A DNA stretch of 64,000 bases from Sulfuricurvum sp. (lineage in GTDB: Bacteria; Campylobacterota; Campylobacteria; Campylobacterales; Sulfurimonadaceae). The notes beneath the pieces are model-generated. The model ran no database searches, was not told the DNA's origin, and was given only the letters and a program-made list of their open reading frames with translations. The translations under genes and the position numbers were made by a program. This document shows positions 44,648 to 53,328 of this stretch, piece after piece. How positions within the stretch are numbered: position 1 is the stretch's first letter; each line of letters starts with the position of its first letter. The stretch covers positions 426,256-490,255 of the forward strand of contig NZ_JAQTUH010000001.1 in assembly GCF_028710345.1 (NCBI RefSeq), given 5' to 3'.

Positions 44648-45471
44648 AAAAAGTCTATATTGAATCGGTTACATCCCTCATGTGTACTTCAGATCACCCC
44701 AGTGCTGATTTGAAAAAAGAGTTAGAGGTTTTAAGCACTCAAAAGTTTCGCCGTATTAACCGCTATATTCTTTTAGGTTTATGCGGTGTATTTAACCTTC
44801 CTGAAATCAACCATGTTGATAAGAGTAGCGCCCTTTATATCGGGACTAAAAATGGATGTATTAGTGAAACGGTATCGATGTTGGGGCAAATATACCGTGA
44901 TGAACTGCTCCCTATGCCCTTTACCTTTATCGGTTCTTCAACAAATATGGCAAGTTATCATATTGCCAACGCATTAGGACTGCATGGTGGAAATTACACC
45001 CTTTCGCACCGTTATGCCCCTTTTGAATGTGCATTAGATATGGCGTATTGGGATATGGTAGAGGGTAAAAGTAACTCTGCTATTGTTGGGTGTATTGATG
45101 AAGCCGCTCTCCCTTTGGAAGCATTTAAAGAGGTAGTAGGGATGGGTGATGTGGCGGAGTTGTATGAGGGGGGATATTGGCTCTCTTTAACTACCCATGC
45201 TAATAACCCTATTGCAGAAGTAGTAGAATCAAAGCGGTTTAAAACTTTTGCACAAGTAGAAGCATATCTCCCGCGAGAGGTGAAAATTATTCACGATGAT
45301 TCGTATCCTGATAACCAAAGCAGGGGATATATCGGTTCAAATAGTGGATTGATGTTCGTAGAAGCACTCCAAGAGGGGGTGGACGAACAAATTGCGTATG
45401 TGACGCAGCTTGGTCAACATCAATTTTTAATGTTAATGGTTAAAAGTTTAAGTGTAAATGACTATAATTAA
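44644..45471 (+). CDS. ketosynthase-like protein without catalytic cysteine (possible chain-length factor 1)
   Basis: 275 residues, shorter than a full KS. MPFTFIGSSTNMASYHIANALGLHG and the following YTLSHRYAPFECALDMAYWDMVEG align with the KS nucleophile region, but the cysteine position is Tyr (about residue 124) and the two His motifs are absent. C-terminal IGSNSGLMFVEAL retains a KS-like strand. Overlaps KS 2 by ATGA. It is likely a non-catalytic partner, comparable to the small KS-like proteins of aryl polyene clusters. Confidence 0.72.
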   Translation: MKKVYIESVTSLMCTSDHPSADLKKELEVLSTQKFRRINRYILLGLCGVFNLPEINHVDKSSALYIGTKNGCISETVSMLGQIYRDELLPMPFTFIGSSTNMASYHIANALGLHGGNYTLSHRYAPFECALDMAYWDMVEGKSNSAIVGCIDEAALPLEAFKEVVGMGDVAELYEGGYWLSLTTHANNPIAEVVESKRFKTFAQVEAYLPREVKIIHDDSYPDNQSRGYIGSNSGLMFVEALQEGVDEQIAYVTQLGQHQFLMLMVKSLSVNDYN

Positions 45472-45540
45472 AATAATTATGATGCAATACTATAAATAGT
45501 GTGTTTTTTAAAATTTCGCCAATAAATAAGGGTTATAAAG

Positions 45541-46620
45541 ATGAAGAATTTTTTTGATGTCAGTAAAATGTCTGCCGGAGATGCTCAATATGAAGCACAG
45601 AAAATAGCATTTTCTCCTATCGTTTTTCAAGTAGCCAGAGTGCTCAGAACAAGTGGAATATTGAAGCATTTGGATGGTAATAGAGCGGGATTAAGCAGTG
45701 ATGAGATAGCAAATGATTTATCGATGAGCCCGTATGTAGTGAGTGTTTTACTCGAAACAGGGTTGAGTGCGGGAATTGTAGCTAAAAATAATGAGTTATT
45801 TTCAGGTACAAAAATAGGCTATTTTCTCCTCAATGATGAGATGACAAAAGTGAATATGGATTTCAACCATTTTGTCAATTATTTAGGATTATATGAGTTA
45901 GATAATGCGGTAAAAAGTGGAAAACCATCCGGTTTAAAAGTTTTTAATAACGATGATACGATTTATCCGGGATTATCAAAATTACCCGATGATGCTAAAA
46001 AAGCATGGTTTGATTTTGACCATTTTTATTCTGATTCGGCATTCAAAGAAGCGATAGCAATTTTAGCTCAATACAATATCAAAAGACTTTTAGACATCGG
46101 TGGAAACACGGGGAAATTTTCACGCTTATGCGCAACATCAATCCCTACCTGTCATGTAACTATCGTTGATTTACCGGGGCAACTTGATGTTGCAAAAAAT
46201 GAAAATGAGAAAGCAGGGCTCTCTGATCGAATCGATACCTATTTCGCCAATATGTTGGATGAGACAACTAAGCTTCCCACTGAATTTGATGCGGCTTGGA
46301 TGAGTCAATTTTTGGATTGTTTTGGAGAAGAGGATATTGTGCGAATCCTGAAAAAAGTAGCACAGGGGATAGCGGATGATGGACATATTTATATCTTAGA
46401 GCCACTGTGGGATCGCCAAAAATATGCTACTTCTGCGTATTGTATCATCAATACATCCCCTTATTTTACGGCAATGGCTAACGGTACGAGTAAGATGTTT
46501 AATTTTGGCGAAATAAGCAAATATATATCCAAAGCAGGATTGTATGTTGATAATATCTATGATAATATCGGTTTTTCTCACTCACTAATCGTATGCAAAA
46601 AAATCAAAGGTGATGCATGA
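45541..46620 (+). CDS. SAM-dependent O-methyltransferase (cluster member)
   Basis: 359 residues. The N-terminal winged-helix dimerisation part (about 20-90) is followed by a class I methyltransferase fold with SAM motif LLDIGGNTG (183-191), TIVDLPGQL and a catalytic-region aspartate run (FDAAWMSQFLDCFGEED). This is the layout of small-molecule O-methyltransferases, and such enzymes methylate the aryl head group in aryl polyenes. A 69-bp AT-rich gap before it may hold an internal promoter. It ends in an ATGA overlap with the LolA-like gene. Confidence 0.88.
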   Translation: MKNFFDVSKMSAGDAQYEAQKIAFSPIVFQVARVLRTSGILKHLDGNRAGLSSDEIANDLSMSPYVVSVLLETGLSAGIVAKNNELFSGTKIGYFLLNDEMTKVNMDFNHFVNYLGLYELDNAVKSGKPSGLKVFNNDDTIYPGLSKLPDDAKKAWFDFDHFYSDSAFKEAIAILAQYNIKRLLDIGGNTGKFSRLCATSIPTCHVTIVDLPGQLDVAKNENEKAGLSDRIDTYFANMLDETTKLPTEFDAAWMSQFLDCFGEEDIVRILKKVAQGIADDGHIYILEPLWDRQKYATSAYCIINTSPYFTAMANGTSKMFNFGEISKYISKAGLYVDNIYDNIGFSHSLIVCKKIKGDA

Positions 46621-47096
46621 AGTTACTAGTTTTATTCATTTTGTTGACGAGATTTATTTTTGCTCAAGGTGAATTTACCGAAAAACGGTATATCTACGCA
46701 CTGGATAAAACAACACTTTTTAAAGGCTCTATCACACTGAATGATGATAGTACGATTGTCCGTTATACGTCACCGGAGAAAAAAGTATTAACTCAAATGG
46801 GTAATACCCTCACCATCGAAGAGGTTGAATCGAAAAAAACGCAGGTCATCGATCTCTCTAAGCGGATCGATATGAATCTCTATTTTAGTTTTATGCGCTC
46901 CATCCATAAAAAAGATTTTAGTTCTCTTCAAAACTATTTTGAGATGACCAAAGAGAAAAATGTTTATCATCTGTTGCCAAAATCTCAAGTAAAACGGGCT
47001 ATCGAGAAGATGGAGATTACGTTGCGCGGTGATGAGATGCAGCGGATGGTAATCAATTTTACCAACGGGGATGTGATTGAAATCGAAGCACTTTGA
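46617..47096 (+). CDS. LolA-like periplasmic carrier (cluster member)
   Basis: 159 residues with a Sec signal (LLVLFILLTRFIFAQG). The rest is beta-rich in the pattern of LolA/outer-membrane lipoprotein carrier proteins (FKGSITLNDDSTIVRYTSP, MQRMVINFTNGDVIEIE). Proteins of this kind occur beside MMPL exporters in aryl polyene clusters and may ferry the lipid-linked pigment through the periplasm. Overlaps the exporter gene by 20 bp. Confidence 0.75.
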   Translation: MKLLVLFILLTRFIFAQGEFTEKRYIYALDKTTLFKGSITLNDDSTIVRYTSPEKKVLTQMGNTLTIEEVESKKTQVIDLSKRIDMNLYFSFMRSIHKKDFSSLQNYFEMTKEKNVYHLLPKSQVKRAIEKMEITLRGDEMQRMVINFTNGDVIEIEAL

Positions 47097-49233
47097 GCGT
47101 CTCCGTTTCTTCCTCCTCGCTCTTGTCATTAGTGGAATCGGACTCTATGTATTTATCAAATATCCCCTCGCCGGAGAGCTCTCCAAAGCGCTTCCTGAAG
47201 ATAATGCTACCAAAATTTTAGAGCAGTATGGGGCATTTGATTCCTCTAAAAAACTTTTTGTTTTGGTCAAGGGATTTGATGCGAAAAGTTTAGAACACGC
47301 CTATGCTATCAAGGAAAAGCTATCACACCTAAGTCAAGTTGAGAGTGTTTTGTTTGATTTAGGTGATATCGCACCGGAGTCGCAAGAGTATTTGGCTACA
47401 AATTGGCTCTATTTGAATGATTTTAATGCAAGTGAGGTGAGTTCACAAGAGGTAGAACTCAAACTAAAAGCGTTAGCAGAATCGATGATGCAAAGCGGCG
47501 CGTATGTTCAATTGGATAGGAATGATCCTCTCAAACTTTTTACACAACCTTCCCTCGTTATGGGGACGCATAAAGACGGTAAGCTAATCGTTCCTGAACA
47601 CGGATATTGTATTATTGCCTCCGTTCGTCCCTCTATTAGCGATATGGAAGGATCTCAAAAACTGTACGATGAAGTGCATCATGCACTAGAGGGTTATAAA
47701 AACAGTATCACTCTTTTTAGCCCAAATTTTTACAGTGTCGAAAATTCAGCCTATATCCATAACGATGTTCAGCGTATCACTCTCATCACTATCATGATTC
47801 TTATTGGTGTTTATTTCTTTTTCTTGCGCAATAAAATGATGCTCCTCTTTAGTGTTTTGACCCTTTTCCTCTCTGCACTCCTCTCTGTATTGATTCTTAA
47901 TGCAGTATTTAAAGATGTCTCTATCTTGGTGATTGCGTTTGGTGCGGGGATTGCTACTATTGCCGAAGATTATCTCTTTATGCTCTTTTTGAATGATAAT
48001 TATGCAAAAAAACAGTTTAACTGGTCTGTATTTTGGGGATTTGCGGCGACGGAAATAGGTCTTTTTAGTTTGGTATTTATCGATTTTCCTCTCATTTCAC
48101 AGCTCGCTTTGTTTGCATTTGTTTCGTTGGCATTGTCGTATACTATTTTCGCTTTTATCTTTCCGAGATTGCAGTTTTATCGTGAAAAAGATGATTCAGA
48201 AGCCCCATCGTTGATCGAAAAAATCTTTCAATGGCAAAAAGTTCCTCCGATAGTGTTTACTCTCCTCTCACTGATTTTGATAGCAGTATCGTTTCCGAAA
48301 CTTGTATTTGATTCCAACTTTCGCCATTTGGATTATCAAAATCAACCGCTACTCAATGCAGAAAAAATTTTTGAAAGCTCACTGGGAGAAAATCGCCTTC
48401 CGATATTGATTTACGGAAAGAGTATGGAAGCGTTGATGCTCAATGCCGAACAGGTGAAAGAGGTTGCTCCGAAGAGCTATACCATCGCCAATCTCGCACT
48501 CAGTGAGGCAAAAAGCAAAGAGCGTTTCCAAACGATTAGTGCTTATAATTTTGATTCATTACGTGCAATGTTAAACAATGCAGGAAAAACAGCAGGATTT
48601 CGAGAAGGGATGTTTAAAGATTCCTATAAATCGATGGAGTCGTTAAACCCATACCGTCTCGATACGGAGGGGTTACGTCCGTTGGGGATAGAGGTTCTCA
48701 AAACAGAGGATGGACGTTATGTGACATTGGGGTATGTTCCACGCGATGAGGTTGCTAATGTAGCACATTCCTCAGATATTAGCGTAGTGGATGGGAAGGA
48801 GCTTTTATCCCACAGTGCATCGAATGCTTTAGGCTCTTTCTCCCTCTTTTTAGGGATTGGGTTTACCCTTTTACTTATCATTATCATCGCAGTGACACGT
48901 TCTCAAGCACTTTATGCTCTCAATTTTCTCTTTTTCCCGATAGCGGTTATCGTAACCATGCTAGCACTAAACGGCAGTTATAACCTGATGCATCTGTTCG
49001 CCCTTTTCTTAATGATGGTCTATGGAATCGATTATGGCATTTATCTCTCTCGCGGGGATATATCCACGTCACTACGGGCAGTATTGTACTCATGCATAAC
49101 AACCTTTGCAGGGTTTGGGATATTGGTTCTCAGTGATGTTCCGGCGGTAGATTCGATAGGAGCGGTGACGATTGCAGGTCTTGGTGCGATACTCCTCCTC
49201 TTCTTTCAAAAAGGGAAACAATGTCACACGTAA
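47077..49233 (+). CDS. MMPL/RND-type exporter (cluster member)
   Basis: 718 residues, apparent TTG start at 47077. Two matching halves: an N-terminal helix plus periplasmic domain, then a six-helix block (about 225-365) with FGAGIATIAEDYLF, and a second periplasmic domain with a second helix block (about 575-715) with MMVYGIDYGIYLSR. These are the proton-relay regions of MMPL exporters. It would move lipid-linked polyene out of the inner membrane and hand it to the LolA-like protein. Overlaps both neighbours. Confidence 0.88.
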   Translation: MKSKHFERLRFFLLALVISGIGLYVFIKYPLAGELSKALPEDNATKILEQYGAFDSSKKLFVLVKGFDAKSLEHAYAIKEKLSHLSQVESVLFDLGDIAPESQEYLATNWLYLNDFNASEVSSQEVELKLKALAESMMQSGAYVQLDRNDPLKLFTQPSLVMGTHKDGKLIVPEHGYCIIASVRPSISDMEGSQKLYDEVHHALEGYKNSITLFSPNFYSVENSAYIHNDVQRITLITIMILIGVYFFFLRNKMMLLFSVLTLFLSALLSVLILNAVFKDVSILVIAFGAGIATIAEDYLFMLFLNDNYAKKQFNWSVFWGFAATEIGLFSLVFIDFPLISQLALFAFVSLALSYTIFAFIFPRLQFYREKDDSEAPSLIEKIFQWQKVPPIVFTLLSLILIAVSFPKLVFDSNFRHLDYQNQPLLNAEKIFESSLGENRLPILIYGKSMEALMLNAEQVKEVAPKSYTIANLALSEAKSKERFQTISAYNFDSLRAMLNNAGKTAGFREGMFKDSYKSMESLNPYRLDTEGLRPLGIEVLKTEDGRYVTLGYVPRDEVANVAHSSDISVVDGKELLSHSASNALGSFSLFLGIGFTLLLIIIIAVTRSQALYALNFLFFPIAVIVTMLALNGSYNLMHLFALFLMMVYGIDYGIYLSRGDISTSLRAVLYSCITTFAGFGILVLSDVPAVDSIGAVTIAGLGAILLLFFQKGKQCHT

Positions 49234-50426
49234 CGGTACTGTATAACGATGGACGTATTGAGGAAGAAATCGTCGATTTTAGAGGGTATACCCCTGTCTC
49301 AGAGAATTCTCGCTGCATTATCCCCACCCACCATGATAAGATGGAGCAAATCAGAGAGATTGTAGCCTCAATCCATCGAGGAGATATTCCGCTGCTCTAT
49401 GATACGACGATGAAGAGCAGTGATGAGAAAGCTCACCGATTACGCGATTTGCCCCTATCAGAACATCTCCAATCGGCTTGTGTTCTTTTCTTTACCTCAG
49501 GCACTTCGGGCAATCCGATAGGGGTTCTAAAAGGGAGTGAGCATTTGGTGAGTGAGTGCGAAGCACAAATAGAGTGGCTTCAACATTATAAGATTGAGCA
49601 GTGTCTGGTTACTGTCCCTTTTTTCCATATATACGGCTATCTTTTCGGTCTTGCTATCCCTTTGAGTATGGGTCTTGATATCGTGACCAAAGAGGACTTC
49701 CTCCCCCAAGAGATTCTCAAGCTGTGTCAACAAAAGCCGACTTTGTGTATTACCAATCCGGTCTTTATCCGCTCCATGATCCGTTTGCGTGACGATATTG
49801 ATTTGCGTGATACCCTTTTTATTTGTTCCAGTGGACCGTTAGAGAGTGAAGAGGCTCTAAAATTTGAGCAAAAATACTCCACCCGTTTGGTTCAACTTTA
49901 TGGCTCCAGTGAAACAGGTGGAATCGCCATACGTGAGGGGGGAGAATCATTGTGGAATCCTCTAAACGGTGTCGTTATCGAGAGTGATGAGGGGATTTTG
50001 AGTGTACGTTCCCGGTATCTGTCTCGCTATGTGTTTGACGATGAATTTCGCCCCCTCTCAAATCCTTTTCAGACAACCGATATTATTGAAAAAGTGGGTG
50101 AGCAATTCAAGATAGTGGGACGTGCCAGCGAATTGGTCAAAATCGGTGGTAAACGACTCTCGATGGTAGAGATAGAGACATTTTTAGAAACGATGGAGGG
50201 GATTGAAGAGGCTCTGGGATTTGTGGAGTACCATCCCTCATCGCTTCGGGGTGAAACATTAACATTGTATCTCGTAGGTGATAGCTCAAAAATTGATAAA
50301 ACCGTGTTAAAAAAAGCTCTTCATGATCAGTTTGGGGGGATACATATCGAGAGTAAAATCATTATGGTGGATGCCCTCGCCAAAACAGCTTTAGGGAAAA
50401 AGATACGTCACAAAGTCATTACTTAA
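49221..50426 (+). CDS. AMP-forming acyl ligase (ApeH-like aryl starter activation)
   Basis: 401 residues, compact for the ANL superfamily. Seen: P-loop-like LFFTSGTSGNPIGVLKG, PFFHIYGYLFGL, LYGSSETGGIAI, Asp in FQTTDIIEK, and ELVKIGGKRLSMVEIE plus C-terminal KTALGKKIRHK with the catalytic Lys. It would activate the aromatic acid made by the ammonia-lyase and load it on an ACP. Convergent with a minus-strand dehydratase gene, overlapping by 4 bp. Confidence 0.88.
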   Translation: MSHVTVLYNDGRIEEEIVDFRGYTPVSENSRCIIPTHHDKMEQIREIVASIHRGDIPLLYDTTMKSSDEKAHRLRDLPLSEHLQSACVLFFTSGTSGNPIGVLKGSEHLVSECEAQIEWLQHYKIEQCLVTVPFFHIYGYLFGLAIPLSMGLDIVTKEDFLPQEILKLCQQKPTLCITNPVFIRSMIRLRDDIDLRDTLFICSSGPLESEEALKFEQKYSTRLVQLYGSSETGGIAIREGGESLWNPLNGVVIESDEGILSVRSRYLSRYVFDDEFRPLSNPFQTTDIIEKVGEQFKIVGRASELVKIGGKRLSMVEIETFLETMEGIEEALGFVEYHPSSLRGETLTLYLVGDSSKIDKTVLKKALHDQFGGIHIESKIIMVDALAKTALGKKIRHKVIT

Positions 50427-50782
50427 GCTGCCATATAAAACATGGCAATCTCTCCTGTTGCAAATGTGCTCAAACCGTTAAACGCCCGAAATTTAAAGAG
50501 ATAAGAGTCGTTAAACGAATGGAGTAGGGTAATCGTAATGAGGGGATTACAAACATTAGCCTTCTCCTCTAAGATGACATTGCGAAACGATGAGACAAAA
50601 CCGATGTTGCAGTGCGGTGAAAGGGGAAAATAGCTCGTCCCCTGTGCAGATGCTTCACAAAACATTGCTAATGTCGGCGTCAGTGGGAAAGATGAACGAA
50701 AGGTTACTTCAGTGTCACTTTGCTCTAGGAGTGATTCGACGAAAATAAGGGGTTCTTTATGGGGGAGACGAGAATTTGGCAT
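50423..50782 (-). CDS. hotdog-fold dehydratase (ApeP-like)
   Basis: 119 residues. RLPHKEPLIFVESLLE near the N-terminus carries a probable catalytic His, and AMFCEASAQGTSYF supplies the hotdog helix with an acidic partner; this pairing is that of ApeP-type 3-hydroxyacyl-ACP dehydratases in aryl polyene clusters. Aryl polyene systems need two dehydratases, and the first is at 33492. It runs opposite to the rest and shares a 68-bp divergent promoter region with the DarA-like gene. Confidence 0.75.
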   Translation of the reverse strand: MPNSRLPHKEPLIFVESLLEQSDTEVTFRSSFPLTPTLAMFCEASAQGTSYFPLSPHCNIGFVSSFRNVILEEKANVCNPLITITLLHSFNDSYLFKFRAFNGLSTFATGEIAMFYMAA

Positions 50783-50850
50783 ACAGATTCCTCATTAAAC
50801 TTATAAAACAAATGGTAAAATAAAGTTACTTAAAATGAGGGTTTTTTTGA

Positions 50851-51771
50851 ATGATTAAACGTGTATTGGTTGTTTATTACTCTCAAAGTGGTCAATTAAC
50901 AAGAGTATTAGAGAGAATGCTCTCTCCTCTTCACGAAAATCCTGCTATCGAGCTCTCAATAGTGCGTCTCGAGTCGAGTGAAGATTTTACTTTTCCGTGG
51001 TCTTTTTGGCGTTTTTTTGATGCCTTTCCGGAAAGTGTCTATTTGGATCCTCCAAATAATTTACCGTTTGAACTAGAAAATCCTCACGAGTTTGATTTGA
51101 TCATTATAGGGTACCAGCCATGGTTCCTCTCCCCCTCTTTGCCGATGAGTGCTTTTCTCCTCTCGGATGAAGCAAAAATTATTTTAAAAGATAAGCCTGT
51201 AATGACGGTTATCGGATGTAGAAATATGTGGATTGAGGCTCATAAAACACTAAAAGAGCTTATTTCTAAGTGTCAAGGTCAGCTGATCGATAACGTCGTT
51301 TTTAGTGATCAAAGCGGGCCGTTAGAGAGTTTTATAACAACACCTCGTTGGATGCTGAGCGGTAAAAAAGATTCTTTTTTAGGTTTTTCGCGTGCGGGTA
51401 TTAGTGATGATGATATTGTTTCGAGTGAACGTTTCGGCAAAAGATTAGTGGAAAAGCTTCAAGATAATAGCCATTTAATAAATGGACCTATGTTGAAAAA
51501 TCTTGGTGCGGTACAGGTAGATGATCGTTTTATTGCAGCCGAAAAAATTGGGAAAAGGAGCTTTCGAATTTGGGGAGCACTTATCCGTCTTTTCGGTAAA
51601 AGAGGTTCAAAATTACGTTTACCGATTTTATCGTTTTATATTCTGTTTTTAATTACGTTAATTATTACGGTAGTCCCGATAAATATGATGATTCAGGCAA
51701 TGATTCGCCGTTTATTTAAAGGAAAAATAGATAAAATAAGAGAAATATTAGAAGCCCCATCCGGCAGGTAA
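50851..51771 (+). CDS. darA: dialkylresorcinol-forming aromatase, DarA-like
   Basis: 306 residues. An N-terminal flavodoxin-like fold with FMN loop VVYYSQSGQLTRVLERML, FDLIIIGYQPWFLSPSLP and MTVIGCRNMW is followed by a C-terminal membrane-associating part (LSFYILFLITLIITVVPINMM). This matches the dialkylresorcinol condensing enzyme DarA, which oxidises the cyclohexanedione from DarB to a resorcinol. The darB-like gene follows after 9 bases. The darAB pair next to aryl polyene genes marks a flexirubin-type pathway. Confidence 0.85.
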   Translation: MIKRVLVVYYSQSGQLTRVLERMLSPLHENPAIELSIVRLESSEDFTFPWSFWRFFDAFPESVYLDPPNNLPFELENPHEFDLIIIGYQPWFLSPSLPMSAFLLSDEAKIILKDKPVMTVIGCRNMWIEAHKTLKELISKCQGQLIDNVVFSDQSGPLESFITTPRWMLSGKKDSFLGFSRAGISDDDIVSSERFGKRLVEKLQDNSHLINGPMLKNLGAVQVDDRFIAAEKIGKRSFRIWGALIRLFGKRGSKLRLPILSFYILFLITLIITVVPINMMIQAMIRRLFKGKIDKIREILEAPSGR

Positions 51772-51780
51772 GAGAGTAGT

Positions 51781-52923
51781 ATGGCGAATGTATACATCAC
51801 AAAAATAGCAGCATTTTTACCAAACGACCCTGTTGATAATGCTCATATTGAAGAGGTCTTGGGATGTATCGGAGGGGTAAAGTCGAGAGCTAAAAATGTT
51901 GTGTTACGCAGCAATGGGATCAAAACGCGCCATTATGTTTTAGACCCTAAAACACGAGAACCCCTTTATAGTAATGCATCATTAACGGCTAAAGCGATAC
52001 GGTTACTCGAAGATGAGAAATTTTCGCTCTCTGATGTGGGATGTTTGGTGTGCGGAACTACCTCGCCGGATCATTTGATGCCCAATCATGCCCTGATGAC
52101 ACAAGGCGAATTAGGGCTTCATGCGTGTGAAGCGATTGCTACTTCGGGGATATGCTTGAGCGGAGTCACCGCAATGAAATACGCTTATATGGCGATTGCT
52201 TCCGAAGAGCACGCTTGTGCAATCAGCAGTGGATCGGAGACATCATCGATGGGGATGAGAGCTGAGATGTTTATGGCAGAATCGGGTGATGCTGAATCTG
52301 TTGAAAAACGCCCTGAGATTGCTTTTGGAAAAGATTTTTTACGTTGGATGCTCTCTGATGGTGCGGGGGCAACACTATTACAACCTACTCCCAATAGTGA
52401 GGGGATATCGCTTAAAATCGAGTGGATTGATATCCTCTCGTATGCCGGTGAGATGCCTGTCTGTATGATCGCCGGAGCGCATCATAGTGATGAGGGTGTC
52501 TATCAACCGTGGAAAGAAGTTCATTCGTCATTGTGGCGTGAATATAATGTTTTTGCGGTTGAGCAGGATGTCAAATTATTGAATGAAAATATTGTCCATT
52601 ACACCGTTGAAAAACCTTTGTTATCTATCAAAGAAAAACGACAATTATGTGCAGATGATATCGACTATTTTTTACCACACTATTCATCAGAATATTTTCG
52701 AGACAAAATGGCTGCCGGTATGGAAAAAATAGGATTTGCTATCCCGTATGAGAAGTGGTTTACCAATCTCACGACCAAAGGAAACACCGGCAGTGCCTCT
52801 ATCTATATTATCCTTGAAGAGCTATTTAATTCCGGAAAACTTCAAGTGGGTGAAAAAATCCTCTGTTTTATCCCTGAAAGTGGACGTTTTTCAACGGCAT
52901 TTATGTTGTTGGAGGTGGTTTAA
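51781..52923 (+). CDS. darB: KAS III-like ketosynthase, DarB-like
   Basis: 380 residues of the FabH branch with the triad Cys125 (TSGICLSGVTAM), His300 (FLPHYSSEYF) and Asn335 (TTKGNTGSASIY). DarB enzymes join two beta-keto acyl chains into a 1,3-cyclohexanedione, the precursor of dialkylresorcinols. The paired DarA-like gene just upstream supports this over an ordinary FabH. It probably takes acyl-ACP chains made by the local synthases or by primary fatty acid synthesis. Confidence 0.88.
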   Translation: MANVYITKIAAFLPNDPVDNAHIEEVLGCIGGVKSRAKNVVLRSNGIKTRHYVLDPKTREPLYSNASLTAKAIRLLEDEKFSLSDVGCLVCGTTSPDHLMPNHALMTQGELGLHACEAIATSGICLSGVTAMKYAYMAIASEEHACAISSGSETSSMGMRAEMFMAESGDAESVEKRPEIAFGKDFLRWMLSDGAGATLLQPTPNSEGISLKIEWIDILSYAGEMPVCMIAGAHHSDEGVYQPWKEVHSSLWREYNVFAVEQDVKLLNENIVHYTVEKPLLSIKEKRQLCADDIDYFLPHYSSEYFRDKMAAGMEKIGFAIPYEKWFTNLTTKGNTGSASIYIILEELFNSGKLQVGEKILCFIPESGRFSTAFMLLEVV

Positions 52924-53328
52924 ATGAGAGAAGAAGAGGCACCGCAGGATAATATTTCGATTTATCGCGGAGGGAAAAAAGCCCTTTATGCGGCTAAAGC
53001 AAACGGTGAGTACGCCGTAACCCCAAGTAGCGGATGGGCAATCGAGGAGATGGCGACACTCCAAGCGGTTGAAGAGTTTAACCGATTAGAGAGGGAAGCG
53101 TATCAAGGGTTTCTTGAAAAACGTATCTCCCCTCTAGGAGTATGGATGAACCGTCGCCGAATGAGTCTCAAAACGCTTAGTGAATGCAGCGGTTTTTGGC
53201 AATGGAGTATCAAACGTCATTTGCAATACGATACCTTTAAAAAACTCAATCCGAAAACCATTGCACTCTATTGTGACGTCTTAGATGTTAGTGAAGAGGA
53301 ATTAAATCACCCAAAGGAGAGCATATAA
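52924..53328 (+). CDS. conserved cluster protein with HTH-like C-terminus
   Basis: 134 residues starting directly after the darB stop. The N-terminal half (YRGGKKALYAAKANGEYAVTPSSGW) has no known fold. The C-terminal half (PLGVWMNRRRMSLKTLSECSGF, KTIALYCDVLDVSEEEL) has the helix pattern of an XRE-like helix-turn-helix. Taken literally this would be a regulator, but its position between darB and the BtrH-like gene, with shared start/stop bases, suggests a role in the ester-forming step. Function unknown. Confidence 0.7.
   Translation: MREEEAPQDNISIYRGGKKALYAAKANGEYAVTPSSGWAIEEMATLQAVEEFNRLEREAYQGFLEKRISPLGVWMNRRRMSLKTLSECSGFWQWSIKRHLQYDTFKKLNPKTIALYCDVLDVSEEELNHPKESI

Noticed and set aside
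52924..53328. Calling this a cluster transcription regulator
   Set aside because: The helix-turn-helix resemblance is weak and the gene is embedded between enzymes with shared start/stop bases, so the role was left open.
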